Source of the DNA: Chelydra serpentina
Taxonomy: Eukaryota > Chordata > Testudines > Chelydridae
Reading direction: 5' to 3'
Length of the DNA stretch: 64,000 bases
Assembly (NCBI GenBank): GCA_037349315.1
Contig: JBAIAC010000048.1
Location: 34,226,501-34,290,500 of the forward strand
Shown here: positions 12,546-23,310 of the stretch, in pieces
Layout of the letters: each line of letters begins with the position of its first letter
Numbering within the stretch: the stretch's first letter is position 1
Made by a program: the position numbers and the translations under genes
Notes under the pieces: model-generated
What the model was told of the DNA's origin: nothing
What the model saw: only the letters and a program-made list of their open reading frames with translations
Database searches by the model: none

Positions 12546-12839
12546 TCTATGAAAACATTAATAAAGTTCAATATCACTGAGACCTTTCAAGAATCCTTGC
12601 TTAGTTTCAGCAAGTAGGGGTCCCTGTAAACACTCAGTACACTACATGCCCCCATTTTATTCACAAGGGAAATGGTTTTTTTTTTAATGGTCAGTGTTAT
12701 TCTTCTTTAAAAGTGTCTGACTGAACCAGACAATGTTAAATAACAAGTTGAGTTATTGTCTAGTAAACAAACCAGTGTTCTCTCCTATCACAGTGCACAT
12801 TCTCTGATTTAATTCACAACAAGATGAAACAAAAGTAAA

Positions 12840-13075
12840 TTGGGTAATCCTCGTGGCTAGAGCACTGGACTGACATTCGGCAGGCCTGGGTTATAGTCCC
12901 GGCTCTGTCAATGGCCTGCTGGGTGACCTTGAGCAAATCACATTGCCGCCCCATGCCTCAGTTTTCCCATCTGTAAAATGGGGATAATGATGCTGACCTC
13001 CTTTTATCTACTAATGAAAAGTGCTTTATGGGATCTAGGTATGATTATTATTGTTTCATTTTTAAATTTGGGCTA
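12840..13075 (+). mobile_element. MIR / CORE-SINE copy
   Basis: A tRNA-derived head (GTGGCTAGAGCACTGGACTG...CCTGGGTTATAGTCCCGGCT) is followed by the CORE block (GGCCTGCTGGGTGACCTTGA) and the tail CCATCTGTAAAATGGGGATA. This order is diagnostic of MIR-type SINEs. The pol III boxes are diverged and the copy is presumably inactive. Confidence 0.8.
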
Positions 13076-14144
13076 TAGTAAAGATTGGTTTAAAAATACA
13101 ATTCAGGCATCTGGAAGGTGGGAACTATACTATAGGAAAACTTTCAAGGTAGGTCAGTTGTTAGGTCAAACTGCTTTAATAATAATATAATTATAATACT
13201 TGCCCTTCCATACAGTGCTTTCAATCGTCAAAGAGTTTTCTAATTATGAACTACTCCACTCATCTCTGTAAGTGTTGCTATCTCCATTTTAAGACAAGTA
13301 AAGTGAGGCAGAGAAATCAAGCAGGCTAGCCTTTCTCATATGTCTGGAAAACACCTAGCATATTCTGGGTGCTACCATGAAGAAATCAGCTACAACACAC
13401 ACAACAATCACCACTACCTTCACAAAACAAGGCATCAGACTCAGTGCTGCAAGAGATACAGCTAGTAAAAAGATCTGCAGTACCATCAGCTCAGCAATTT
13501 CTCCAGATTCCTCTCTAGGACCTGAATTTATGAGCTGTGGGCTGAGCTGAAATGGTGACCTGCCGCAGTTACCATATTATGCAGTTCAGCAGTGATGGTG
13601 AACTCTTCAGCAGCGTGCAAGTTTAGTGAATGATACACATTACGCACAGAAGTAGGAATTTCATCACACGTAAACACTGTTAATCCCTTCTTTGCTCCAC
13701 TTCCACAATGATGTAATTACAGTGAATGACAAAACATTATATGACATGATGCAATGCAGCATATAATAAAGTAACATCCAATTCAGTGGCAATCCATAGG
13801 AAAACTTCTTAAAATACAGTAACTCAGTTTATGGGCCTCATTCAAAGCCCTTTCATCTTTTTATTTCTGGGGAAAGATGTAGCTGACTCTGATGAGGGAG
13901 AAATTTTTCTGACACTACCCTGTTTTCTTCTTCCTGAGATGATGGTTGAAGAAAATTAAATTGAAACAATATCAAGGGCAGTTTGTGTTGGATATCTGGA
14001 AAACATTCTTAACAGTGGTACCTAATAGACAGTAGAATCGTTCCCTAAGTGAAGTGGTGGAAATTGCACTTGGTTCAGTTAATTTAAAACTAGATTGAAC
14101 AAAGGATCAGTATATATAATGGAGAGAGCAGGTCGGCATTGGTA
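13076..14144. other. Mostly unrecognised sequence, possible old L2/MIR-like pieces
   Basis: Around 13190-13330 there is a weak LINE/SINE-tail-like block (CATTTTAAGACAAGTAAAGTGAGGCAG). No gene is seen. Confidence 0.35.
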
Positions 14145-14150
14145 TTTATT
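14145..14150 (-). promoter_or_regulatory. Candidate ASB4 poly(A) signal
   Basis: AATAAA on the minus strand, 145 nt past the ASB4 stop codon. It is the first canonical hexamer downstream that I noticed; a more distal site cannot be excluded. Confidence 0.35.
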
Positions 14151-14294
14151 AAATCAGATCCTTCTTTACATAAGAATTTTGCCAAGAACTTCAACTTTCC
14201 CTAGTGAAAACTACCTGATGGTAATTCCCTCCCCATGTGTGCAGACCCAGAGATTGCAGGTACTATCAGATTACTGCATCTGCTCTGCTAAGGC

Positions 14295-14483
14295 TTAATA
14301 AATTATTCCTTGTGGTTCTAAAAGCAAGTACTTCTTCAATGGAGGTGGAATGGAAAGTGAAGGGACTCCTTTGTGGCATCTTTTGAACAATAGTCGTCTA
14401 ATAGCACATCTAGATAAATGCAGGAGCGACCGTGGTGAATTACTGCACACAGTGAACAGAGAGTCGTAGAAATCTCTGTGCCT
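14295..14483 (-). CDS. ASB4: ASB4 exon 5 (SOCS box and stop)
   Basis: Encodes residues 362-423 and the TAA stop. It contains the SOCS box. The BC-box helix [17 protein letters not shown], expected to bind Elongin C, is followed by the Cullin-box region [20 protein letters not shown] at the extreme C terminus. The acceptor is TTTGCAG|AGG at 14483. The first residues [10 protein letters not shown] differ slightly from the mammalian form I recall, while the C-terminal [12 protein letters not shown] is conserved. Confidence 0.93.
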   Translation of the reverse strand, partial: RHRDFYDSLFTVCSNSPRSLLHLSRCAIRRLLFKRCHKGVPSLSIPPPLKKYLLLEPQGIIY

Positions 14484-14639
14484 CTGCAAAGACAAAACAA
14501 AATGTATTTTAGGTCAATGAGACCCTGTCTCCCATAACACTGGGCAAATCTGGAGAAAACACTTATAACCATCTCATGGTTCAATGATACATTTTGCAGC
14601 AATGACATATTCATTTTACTGAGCAGTGGCATCGTGTGT

Positions 14640-14879
14640 GGCTACACCACATCGGGGGCATGATTCCAACTTGTGTAGACAAACCCAAACTAGCTTTATT
14701 CTAGCTCAAACACTGGTAGTAATGAAGCTGTGGCAGCACAGACTGTATCTCAGACCAGCCGCTGCAGTAATTACTCCGGGTTCCAGGTGTGCTTATACAG
14801 CTCATGTTGAAGCCCATACTGCGTGGTTTCATTGCTACTAGTACTCAAATTAGCTTGATATAAATGCAGACATACCCTA
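14640..14879 (+). mobile_element. Non-autonomous DNA transposon fragment
   Basis: GGCTACACCACAT at the left and GCAGACATACCCTAA at the right resemble the terminal AGGGTATGTCTRC-type ends of reptile MITEs. Internal CTAGCTTTATTCTAGCTCAA and GTGGCAGCACAG blocks recur in related form at 32268-32543. Confidence 0.45.
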
Positions 14880-14960
14880 AGTGAGACTGTTACATCTGTC
14901 TCAGACTTTCAGGGTTGCCTGAGTTTAAGAACAGCTGAAAGTATCTTTGGGTCTGATATT

Positions 14961-15149
14961 TGTCATGCACTTCGGTATCAGATATGGCCTGGCTAAAGAG
15001 CTTGCTTATATACACCAGACGTGTTCATCATAAAATCCTTTAATGCACTGCCAGGTATGGTTTTAATAAGATTAGCTTTAAATAAAGTATTTTATACACA
15101 GTGCCACCTAGAGGCAGAACAGTATAATATGGTTTGGCATTCCATTACA
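14961..15149 (-). repeat. 3' LTR of the decayed gypsy element
   Basis: 189 bp, TGTCATG...ATTACA, followed on the plus strand by TCTCCCCCTTT, the complement of the polypurine tract (15150-15160). Confidence 0.75.
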
Positions 15150-15643
15150 TCTCCCCCTTTAAGAGCTACTTTCCTACCATTTACAGTACTTACACTATCA
15201 CATTATCTTTGATGTTCAGTATTTATCAGTCTGTTACGTGTCTCAATATCATTCCGGTTTTCTAATTACGTGACCCAAACATGTAACAGCTTGGTCATCT
15301 GGCTGTCCATTAGTTGCAACGACTGTCTTGAGTCGTCTTCTTCTGTATCTGCCACCTGTAGAGTTTGCTCTGTTGATTGTTCTTTCTGAGGAACAAATTG
15401 TAGATGTCAATGACTTCTGTTGAACTCTCCACCACTGGACTTGATCACATTTGATCTGGGTGCTGATTTCTCTCTCTTTTATGACACCTGGAGTTGTCCA
15501 TCCTTTTTCTCCATCCAATTTGACATAAACACAGTCACCATGTTCTAGACCCAGCAGTTCTGTAACTGAGTGACATCTGTTGTAAAAGTGTTCATAAACT
15601 CATTTAACCTCTTTATCCGATTTGGCTACTCTCTTTCTGGCCA

Positions 15644-15759
15644 CTATGGAGATAGGTTCTTTTCCAAAATAGGACCAGTAGTTCTGAGTTGACTTCCCAT
15701 CAGGAGCTGTGCTGGACTATATCCAGTAGCCACTATTGGTGTTGATCTGTAATTCGAAG
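15644..15759 (-). pseudogene. Integrase C-terminal fragment (gypsy remnant)
   Basis: Encodes NYRSTPIVATGYSPAQLLMG followed by SQLRTT, the conserved post-catalytic helix of gypsy integrases. Its frame was once continuous with the fragment ending near 16600 and is now separated by an 837-bp insertion. Further C-terminal material with stops continues to about 15249. Confidence 0.7.
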
Positions 15760-16596
15760 CATGAGCGGCATTTGGGGGTGGCATGGTCGGGGCATTGTCC
15801 CCCCAAACTGCAGTGCCTTCACCAGAGCGGGGCAGGCCCAGGGGAAGACACACACACACCCCCTCTTCTTCTTCCCCTCCCTGACACCTAGGGTGACCAG
15901 ACAGCAAATGTGAAAAATCGGGACAGGGGGTGGGGGGAGGTAATAGGAGCCTATATAAGAAAAAGCCCCACATATCGGGACTGTCCCTATAAAATAGGGA
16001 CATCTGGTCACCCTACTGACACCCCACGCCATGGTCAGGTCGGAGGCAGGAAACCAGAGCTGGGCAGTGCAGGGCGGCTGCTTCTCTGGCTGGTGCCATG
16101 GAGCGGGCAGCCGTGGCGCTCCCCCATCTCCTACTGCTGGTGTCTGGGGCTGTGGATGCTCCTAAACTCCCAGCCCCCTCTGACTGCAGTGGGTAAGATC
16201 TGCCCAGCGGCGGGGCAGAACCAGGCTCTGGGGTCGACAGAGCCCTCAGGGAACAGCGCCCACAAGGGGGCCCTCCCGGCACACAGCCCCTAGTTAGCCC
16301 CCACCCTGCACCCTGAGCTACACCCCTCACTGCACACAGCCTTAGCTACCCCCTGCATGCACCCTACTTTCGGTAGTTTTCAAAGTTTTTGAGCTGAGCC
16401 CCTGACTCCCCTTTTGAGTTAGAATTTTTGGTTGTGCCCCCCGCCCAACCCAGACAGGCTGGGTGGCCTGCTAAGAGTAGTCAGGGGGTGGAGGTGACAC
16501 TCCCTTTCCGGGCCCTGCCATGGGGAGCTGGCCCCAGCCCTGCCAAGCCCTGCCAGGCCCTGCCCCCCCAAATATATAAGTCAAACTACGCCTATG
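15760..16596 (+). mobile_element. hAT-like insertion inside the dead integrase
   Basis: The ends are CATGAGCGGC at the left and, read inward from the right, CATAGGCGTAGTTTG. The flanks CTCAGAAG (16597-16604) and ATTCGAAG (15752-15759) look like a degraded 8-bp duplication: removing the insertion restores the integrase reading frame across LALL/NYRSTP. It is 837 bp, GC-rich and without transposase, and carries a nested mariner-like MITE at 15891-16013. Confidence 0.6.
15891..16013 (-). mobile_element. Mariner-like MITE (GGGTGACCA ends, TA duplication)
   Basis: It has perfect GGGTGACCAGA...TCTGGTCACCC terminal inverted repeats flanked by TA on both sides, and is 123 bp. It is the same family as 28551-28669 in the opposite orientation, with CCTATATAAGAAAAAG and CCCTATAAAAT blocks. 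It is nested within the insertion at 15760-16596. Confidence 0.8.
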
Positions 16597-16597
16597 C

Positions 16598-16849
16598 TCA
16601 GAAGAGCAAGGAATGGAATAGGATTTTCTTGGCTACCTGTACAGCACTCTCAGCCTCTCCATTCGTTTGCAGGTACTGTGGGCTTCTAATAATATGATCA
16701 AAATCATATTTCATTTGGAATGTCTTAAATGCTGTTGCAGTGAACTGTGATCCATCACCCATCACTAGTTGTTCTGGAATACTGATGTGAGCAACCACGC
16801 ACTTCAGTTTCTCAGTAACATTGTGACATATTATGACTTTCAGGAACAA
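16598..16849 (-). pseudogene. Integrase core fragment (gypsy remnant)
   Basis: Contains HISIPEQLVMGDGSQFTATA, where the second catalytic Asp lies in GDGSQF, and SPQYLQTNGEAESAVQVAKK with the catalytic Glu. Both are Ty3/gypsy integrase signatures. The reading frame ends at the insertion boundary. Confidence 0.75.
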
Positions 16850-16923
16850 AATTTCTACATAGCTGGAAAAACAATCCCCAATGAACCCATAATGATGTCC
16901 TCTGAATTTGCATGAGTCTGTAA

Positions 16924-17187
16924 CTAGTCTCTTCCAAGGTCTCTCTGGTAGAGGTGTTTGTACACTGTATAGTTCAGATTGTCTCTTAAGTTGATTTGTG
17001 CTGGGTCCCCTTTCAAAAGTTCAAGTTCATCAAATCCTCCATCCAGTTCTTCCACCTTTTTTACTAGGCCCATCATGGCTGCCACACTGTGGCTGGGAAA
17101 GTTGTTGGTCTTTGATCTTTTGCACACATGCACTCTGAATGCATAGCTTCTGTCTTTGTAAGTTGTTTCTGTGGTGAACTGGCCCAT
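16924..17187 (-). pseudogene. Protease C-terminal / RT N-terminal remnant
   Basis: Contains YAFRVHVCKRSKTNNFPSHS followed by AAMMGLVKKVEEL and a LLKGDPAQINL segment. This matches the junction between protease and reverse transcriptase in gypsy polyproteins. The RT catalytic core that should follow is missing; the next recognisable domain is integrase. Confidence 0.6.
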
Positions 17188-17297
17188 GCAATTCAGAATA
17201 CCTCAGGGCTAGTGAGAGCTGTGTCAAGTGACTTCAGCCCTGGGAGGCGTTGAAGGTGATTGTAAATCTCTTCTGAGCTAACTGTGATGTCAACTCC

Positions 17298-17657
17298 TCA
17301 GTGAATTTTATAATCAATAATCTTGCCATGAATATTTAATTTCACTTTCCTGGCAGGCTCTAGGTCTTCACACGTAATAGATCCCAGAAACAATGGCTCT
17401 TGATTGTCTGTAATATGAGTCAACTCCCTGACTGTTTTGGTGTGGCAAACAGCTGCAAAATGTCCATACTTCTTGCATTTAATACACCATCTGTCTCTGG
17501 CTGGACATGCACCATCTCTTAGGATATGACTTTTTCCACACCTTGTGCATGTAGGCTGGAATTTGTCCCTCTTAGCCTGAGAATTCTCTCTCTTTTCATC
17601 AGGGGTCTTATGGTAATGACTTTTAGCACTCCTGCTGCATCTGTTCACAGCTTCCAA
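17298..17657 (-). pseudogene. Gag zinc-knuckle / protease start remnant
   Basis: Two zinc-knuckle-like motifs are visible: CTRCGKSHILRDGACPA (imperfect) and CIKCKKYGHFAAVC (CX2CX4HX4C). The protease active-site region VKLNIHGKIIDYKI follows, but the DTG triad reads H-stop-G, so the enzyme is dead. Confidence 0.7.
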
Positions 17658-17764
17658 CCTAGTGTCTTATTTGTCGAGTTTAGTAAGTTACTCATGTTGT
17701 TGCTGCCTCACCAGTTCAGGCTGCTTTGCTATTTGAATAGCTGTGGCTAGAGTTAGATCTCTCT

Positions 17765-18031
17765 TCATTGTAGCATCTGTGAAAGACTGTCTCTGGTATT
17801 TTCATGTTTTGCTTTCCCAAAATCAGTTTTCAGCCAATGCATGCAGAGTTGCAATAAGACATTCACCATTTTCCCCCGGTCTTTGAATTTTCTGGTGAAA
17901 ACGTGCTCTTTCATATTTCTCAGCGATATAAAGTATGAATCAAACATAGCCAGAACCCTTTCATAGTCATCTTTGTGACTGTCATCAGTAAAGTAAAAGG
18001 ATTTAAAGATATGCTCTGCTTGCTGCCCCAC
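17765..18031 (-). pseudogene. Gag capsid-region remnant
   Basis: The segment from AEHIFKSFYFTDDSHKDDYE to VLAMFDSYFISLRN matches the gag of K02A2.6-like gypsy elements, with the expected F(D)xYF...RN pattern. It joins the zinc-knuckle piece through frame breaks. Confidence 0.65.
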
Positions 18032-18270
18032 AGCATAAATTAAAGAAGATACCTGTATATCATTAGTTTCCTTGTGGACATTGGTAGCAATGTGAAATCT
18101 TGCAAAATACTGCTTCCAGTCTGTCTATTCTGAAAGTTTGTCAAAGCTGAAGTTCTCAGGGCTTTGGAGAGTGGCTTGTTGATGAGATCCTTCAACCTTT
18201 GTTCCCTCGGTCTGCAACCGTTGTTGCTGTTTTCCTTTTGTTTCTGTTCTTAATCCCACCGCAAACACCA

Positions 18271-18517
18271 TGTCATGTACTTCTGTACCAGATATGGACT
18301 GGCTAAAGAGCTTGCTTATCCACACCAGATGTGTTCATCATAAGATCCTGTAATGCACTGCCAGGTATGGCTAATTTTACCTTTAAATAAAGGTTTCAGA
18401 GTGGTAGCCGTGTTAGTCTGTATCAGCAAAAATAAGGAGTACTTGTGGCATAAAGTATTTTACACACAGTGCCACCTAGTGGCAGAATAGTATAATACAG
18501 TTGCTCATTCTATTACA
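18271..18517 (-). repeat. 5' LTR of the decayed gypsy element, with SINE insertion
   Basis: Matches 14961-15149 except for a 59-bp SINE-head insertion at 18392-18450. The primer-binding-like site lies at about 18252-18270. Confidence 0.75.
18392..18450 (+). mobile_element. Head fragment of a Cry-type tRNA-derived SINE
   Basis: GGTTTCAGAGTGGTAGCCGT followed by GTTAGTCTGTAT and AAGGAGTACTTGTGGCA is the 5' part of the Cry/turtle pol III SINE. It interrupts the LTR, with a TAAA-type repeat on each side. The 3' half of the SINE is absent. Confidence 0.75.
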
Positions 18518-19822
18518 CTATTCATCGCATTTATACCAGCTTCACATTGATGTTCCTCCATTGACTTCAGTGAGTTATTCCTGATTTCAAAGGAGACTCA
18601 GGGTATGTCTATGCTGAAATTTTTCACCTAAATTACCCCCACCCCAGGCCCCTTCTGCTTTCATCCAGTAGCCTTATTCATGGATGTCTATACATGTCAT
18701 GAATTTCCTTCTGGAGCTATGACCAAATTGCCAGAAATACCATAACAGGGCTCAAACACATGAAGTGTCACATACACGCAACATGGCATTTTTATACCAT
18801 TCACTGATGTTAGAAATCTGCTCACTGAGGGCCCTGCAGATGGGTCAGCCACGGTCACAATCCTTGCTCTCCTTGACAGCAGAGACTGCATGAACCTAGC
18901 GGCAGCAATGGCACTAAGCTTTCCAAAGTGGAAGGAGCCACAGCCATCTGCTTCCCCCCATCCTAGCCAGCAGAGATGAACCAGGGCACGATCAACACAT
19001 GCTAGACTGATAATGGAGCTCCCATGCCCTGGAGAAACAGTACCTGGCTCGGCCAGAGTTCCTCTAGGGACTGTTACTTAGAAAAGTTCCAAAAATGGAA
19101 TTTCCATCCGACAGGAAATTTTGACATTTTGAAATTAGTTTCTGTTCCAAAGCCGAATAGGAAGTTCAAATATCAAAAAAAGAAATTACCAGAATGAAAA
19201 ATTCTGAAAAGTTCTGACTTGGAAATGTCAAAACTGAAAATCTGTCATTTCAAAGTGACATGTTGATGCGGCAAATCCTTTTGTTTACTTATTTTAAACT
19301 GAAAATCAGAAACATGGTGACTTTTTATGTCCAAATGAAACAAAACTTGTCATTTAAAATGCTGGTTTGAAATGAAAATGGGTTTTTTATATTTCTTTCT
19401 GGAAAATCAAATTTTTTTTGGCTCAGAACATATATTTTCTGACAAAGGAAAAAAATCATTGTTAACCTACAGTATTTTTCTGTGCGAAAACTTTCCACAT
19501 GAAAAATGTCAAGTATCTTTATTTTTCCTGCTGTGTGCTCCCTCCAATACCCTGTTCAAAAATGAACTGTGACTTCAAGTTGCAATATAGACCTGAATAT
19601 TCCACATAGCTCTGAAATTCTCAGTGCTACTCCTTAGAACCAGCACTGCATTCTCTGTTTCCTGTTTCTGTGTGCAAGCTATTTTATAAAATACTCGTCT
19701 TGTCCTCTTGGATTAGGCTTTCCAAAGCATTATCTGTAATTACAATCACTTTTCTGTGACTGGGTGGAAATGTTAGGGAGGCAAACATTGCAGACACAAG
19801 TGAAATCTCATTAAAAGTTTAC
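18518..19822. other. Rest of ASB4 intron 4
   Basis: A GGTATGTCTATGCTGAAA fragment at about 18602 may be a MITE end. About 19080-19500 is AT-rich with repeated GAAATTTT/AAAATTTC-like self-complementary words. No coding sequence. Confidence 0.4.
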
Positions 19823-19936
19823 CTCAAAGACGTCATCGGGTATAGCTGCTCTCCACTTTGATGTTGACTTGACATGTTCATATGAATTAATGACAACCTC
19901 AATTGCTTTCGGGTGGGAATGACAGGCCTGCAACAC
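19823..19936 (-). CDS. ASB4: ASB4 exon 4
   Basis: This 114-nt exon (exactly 38 codons) encodes residues 324-361, beginning [20 protein letters not shown] and ending IPDDVFE. It is too short for a plain ORF scan and was found from homology and splice sites. The acceptor CCCTCTTGCAG has a good pyrimidine tract, and the donor is GAG|GTAAAC. It links the ankyrin domain to the SOCS box. Confidence 0.92.
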
Positions 19937-19974
19937 CTGCAAGAGGGAAGCAGACATTATGATTCTTTAAATTT

Positions 19975-20180
19975 CAGTAGCACCTACCGGCTGCAGCTGA
20001 GATCTGTGCCCTGTTGTGCTGGACACTGTTCAAAGACATAGTAAGAGATGGCCATTTACAATTTAAATAGGGCTGAATTACTTGCCCCAGTCACACAGCA
20101 GATCAGTGCCACAGTAAGAAATAGAAAAGAGTTCTCACAGTTCCTACCCCTCTGCCTTATCCATTAGGCCACATCCGGGT
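19975..20180 (+). mobile_element. Old LINE/SINE-derived repeat (MIR/L3-like)
   Basis: GTGCTGGACACTGTTCAAAG, ACTTGCCCCAGTCACACAGC and CTGCCTTATCCATTAGGCCAC follow the order seen in widespread amniote MIR/L3-like repeats. A second related piece lies at about 20640-20760 (CACACAGCAGGTCAGTGGCA). Both lie in ASB4 intron 3. Confidence 0.55.
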
Positions 20181-21619
20181 TAGAGTGTACCTTCATGAAT
20201 GGAAGCAATCTTCTCCTTGGTTTCTCAAGGCTGTCAGTCACAAATGTACTAACAATTCCCCCACTCCCCTTCCCCCCACATAGGGCATAACTTTGATGAA
20301 TGTTAATCACAGGAGTTTCATGCATGTCTGAGCAGAGAACAGGTCCTTGAATACGAACAAAAGTCCTGCCCTGACTAACACTGTAAAAGGAAGGAAGGGA
20401 AAATAACACTGTTATAAATAGGTAGTCAAGCTTTTAAATCATGCAAGAGCCCTGGACACAATTCTTACTCTAATATGGTTTGTTAATTGAGAGTGGACCA
20501 AATCCTGCCCTTGCTCACATTCATGCAATACCATTTTGCATTTATTGGATGCTTACCTTTCCACACAGCCTTGTGCAGGCATTAATAATGTACGCCTCAG
20601 AGCACCCTTATCAGCTAAAATATCACATTACATATTTTACAGGTGGTTAAATGATGGTATGGAGACTTGACACACCATCACACAGCAGGTCAGTGGCAGA
20701 GACAAAAATAAAACACAGGAGGCCTGACTCCCAGTCCTCTACACAATACTCTCTCAAGCGAAGGCCCAGTCTATATTATGAAAACAAGCTGGTCTTGACA
20801 TAGGAACTTCCTCAAACAGTGGTGAAAACACCGCAGGTGCTAGCATAGATAGGTTCATATTGTTTTCCATACTCAGTACAGAAAGCCCTCTCCTCGCCTG
20901 GAGTAATGATATATCTATATCTATATATCCCATGTGGATGAGTGTCCTGGACTTTGCAGACCTCAAAAAACTCTTTGGGGGATATCTTGCAAATATTTTG
21001 ATCTTCTTCCTCACTACTCTCTAGTCAACCCTCTTCTTTGGCTTTACCCATTTATACTGCATATTAGAAGAGGACTAAAACTCAAATGTGATGCCTTCGA
21101 ATTTCAGGGGTAAATGATTCATTATAAATTCATGGATTTCAAGTCTAGAAGGGACTGGTAGATCACCTTGCCTAGCCTCCTTTATATATCACAAACCATT
21201 AAATGTCACCTGGTTCCCCCTATATTGAGCCCAGTAATTTGGGTTTGACTAAGGCATATTGGTATATCTGAAATGAGGGAAGAACTGAATCCTTAGATTT
21301 GAACAAACTCTTACAGTTTTGGTTTCTGGTTGGCTCCAGAATCAAAAGGGGTCTATTTCTGGCATTAGTAGCTGCTCTCTTGGAACAACGAGAAGGTGCA
21401 AATCTCATGAGAACAGCTGATCTTTCAAGATTTTTGTCATTTTGGGCCAAAGTCTCACAAGAACAGGTCACAAGGTTTTGGCACCATCAAACCCTAACCT
21501 TATTTGAACTCAAATCTGAACTTTGAATCGGTCCCTAAAAGCTAATCCAGACCAAAATATCATCTCTTCACTCTAACTTTACTCTAGAGTAGCGTCAATG
21601 CACCATATACATCCTTCAC

Positions 21620-22110
21620 CTTGTGGAACTGTGGAGGATATATTCTAGCTGCTCCATGATTCAGTAAAAGTTGGTAACAGATTTCAGGCTGGGCAGCTGG
21701 CCGCACGGATGTCACTTTCAGAACATATTGTATGGGGGCACAGCCGTTGATGTCCATCAGGTTTGCTTCAGCCCCAGCCTCAAGCAATACGTGCATCAGC
21801 ACATGGTCACAGTTCCAGGCAGCCTTGTGGAGTGGTGATTTGAAATCTTCATCACGAGAATTAACTTCAGCTTTATAGTCTAACAGCATCCTACAGATTA
21901 GGTGGTGTTCCATGCTGTACACCTGCTCTTTAAAGCGAAGGGCCCAGTAAGCTGCACTGGCCAGTGGAGTTTCCATGTGGGCATTGACAGCATCAACATT
22001 TGCGCCTTGGTCCACGTAAAATGCCACCAGTTCAGGGATGCCAAAACGTGCAGCTGTGTGCAGGGGAGTCTCTTCATCCCGATTGTTTGTTGTGATGTTC
22101 ACATTTGCTC
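21620..22110 (-). CDS. ASB4: ASB4 exon 3
   Basis: This 491-nt exon encodes residues 160-323 and the bulk of the ankyrin array. Canonical TPLH / SPLHKAA starts are visible at [22 protein letters not shown] and [11 protein letters not shown], and the exon ends at YPPQFHK. The segment from LLDYKAEVN to [11 protein letters not shown] is nearly identical to what I recall of mammalian ASB4. The acceptor is TTAACAG|GA and the donor AAG|GTGAAG. Confidence 0.94.
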
Positions 22111-23009
22111 CTGTTAAGAAGAAGAATCAAGGGAGACAATTGCGCGAATACACATTGTTTTTCTAAGCCAGTTTCACAAAGATACTGTACATGATGGCTC
22201 TGTTCTGTAATCAAAGCTCCACTTATTATATCCTCTTTCCCCACCTTTTAGTCTCTTCTCTCTATGCATACATCTCTATCTAGGTTTCCATAAGGTCACC
22301 CATCACCACAAAAAAGCAAACACAAAAATCTCTTTCTTTCTAGACATGCATACATCTCATCTGGGCTGTCTCTCTAAGTATTTATAGCACACATATCACC
22401 TTGCTTGCCTGTCTAGCTCAAAAGTTCCTCCCAGAGGGCCACATGCTCTCCTCCACAGCATGCTGCAGAAAGGAGAAAAATGTGTCAAGAGAGCAGTCGC
22501 TCTCCTGCTTAAATACCATGTTAACTGGTAGAGGATCAGAATATGAATAGATCAGAATTGTGTCACCTCTCAGTCAAGTTGTAGAGGCCTTGCAGATTGG
22601 CTTCCCATTGGAAGAGAAATGAGAGTCAGGGTATATTCTTAGTTCAGCTTGTTCATTTTAAACTATATACACAAGTTCTTGAACAGAGGTGGTCACAAAC
22701 AGCATGCAGGGAATGCATGCAGCATGCAGCATAAGAATCACTGCCCAGTTCTTGGAGAGCAACTCTGTCTCCAAGAATTGACTCTAGTTAGAGGAATTAA
22801 GGCACAAAGCAAACTGCCTTACTGCTTGCCACAGCTCCCGCAAAAAGAAATTTCAAAGCACAACTAACAACAATACAGCATTTCTTCAAAGACTGGACAC
22901 TACTCGTATGATAAGAAAAAGAAATTGTAAGACTAAGTGACATCGCCACCTGGTGGCTCCAGGCATAAGATTGGAATAGATTAAAATAGCCTCCTGGCTA
23001 CAGAGCTGC
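22111..23009. other. Start of ASB4 intron 2, unrecognised
   Basis: No gene or clear transposon. A short GCATGCAG cluster near 22700-22730 is the only notable local repeat. Confidence 0.35.
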
Positions 23010-23310
23010 CTGGCCATGCCTCTGCCTAGCAGCTGAGCGAGGGGGATGTTGCCGCTTCCGTGGAGCCCCCAGGGTAAGCCCTGTCCTGTGCCCCCTCCCC
23101 CAGCCCCCCTCCCATACCCGAACTCTGCTGCTGCTGCTGCTGCTGCTGGGGAGGGAGCACAGTGGCCCGAGACTGTCCCAGCAGCAGCTGGTGCAACTTG
23201 GCACAAGGGTTGCCTGAGCTGCCCCTGAGCCAGGTGCACCGGCCATTGCAGAAGTCACAGCGGTCTTGGAAAGTCATGGAATCCATGACAAACTCACAGC
23301 CTTACCAATA
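23010..23310 (+). repeat. GC-rich repeat with (CTG)n
   Basis: Contains about eight CTG units at 23126-23150 and ends in a self-complementary block (AAGTCATGGAATCCATGACA). That block resembles the end of the repeat at 40163-40560 (AAGTCACGGATTCTGTGACTT). The apparent polyglutamine ORF on the minus strand is a by-product. Likely a MITE-like family. Confidence 0.5.

Larger units (their letters stand above)
14961..18517 (-). mobile_element. Decayed Ty3/gypsy LTR element in ASB4 intron 4
   Basis: A minus-strand element bounded by two LTRs (14961-15149 and 18271-18517). The LTRs share the TGTCATG start, a GGCTAAAGAGCTTGCTTA block, a TGCACTGCCAGGTATGG block and an end in ATTACA. A primer-binding-like site TGGTGTTTGCGGTGGGATT follows the right LTR and a polypurine tract AAAGGGGGAGA precedes the left LTR. 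The flanks ATATT and CTATT are a probable imperfect target duplication. Remaining coding pieces, in order, are gag, zinc knuckles, the protease edge and integrase. Most of reverse transcriptase and RNase H is deleted. The gag and integrase style suggests the lineage of nematode K02A2.6-like elements, from memory. Confidence 0.8.

Noticed and set aside
1..14144. Exons of PDK4, expected beyond the 3' end of ASB4 by mammalian synteny
   Set aside because: No plus-strand frame showed kinase-type sequence; the neighbour is probably outside the window.
23026..23286. Polyglutamine ORF from the CTG/CAG tract
   Set aside because: The tract lies in a repeat with related copies elsewhere, inside an ASB4 intron, and has no splice support.
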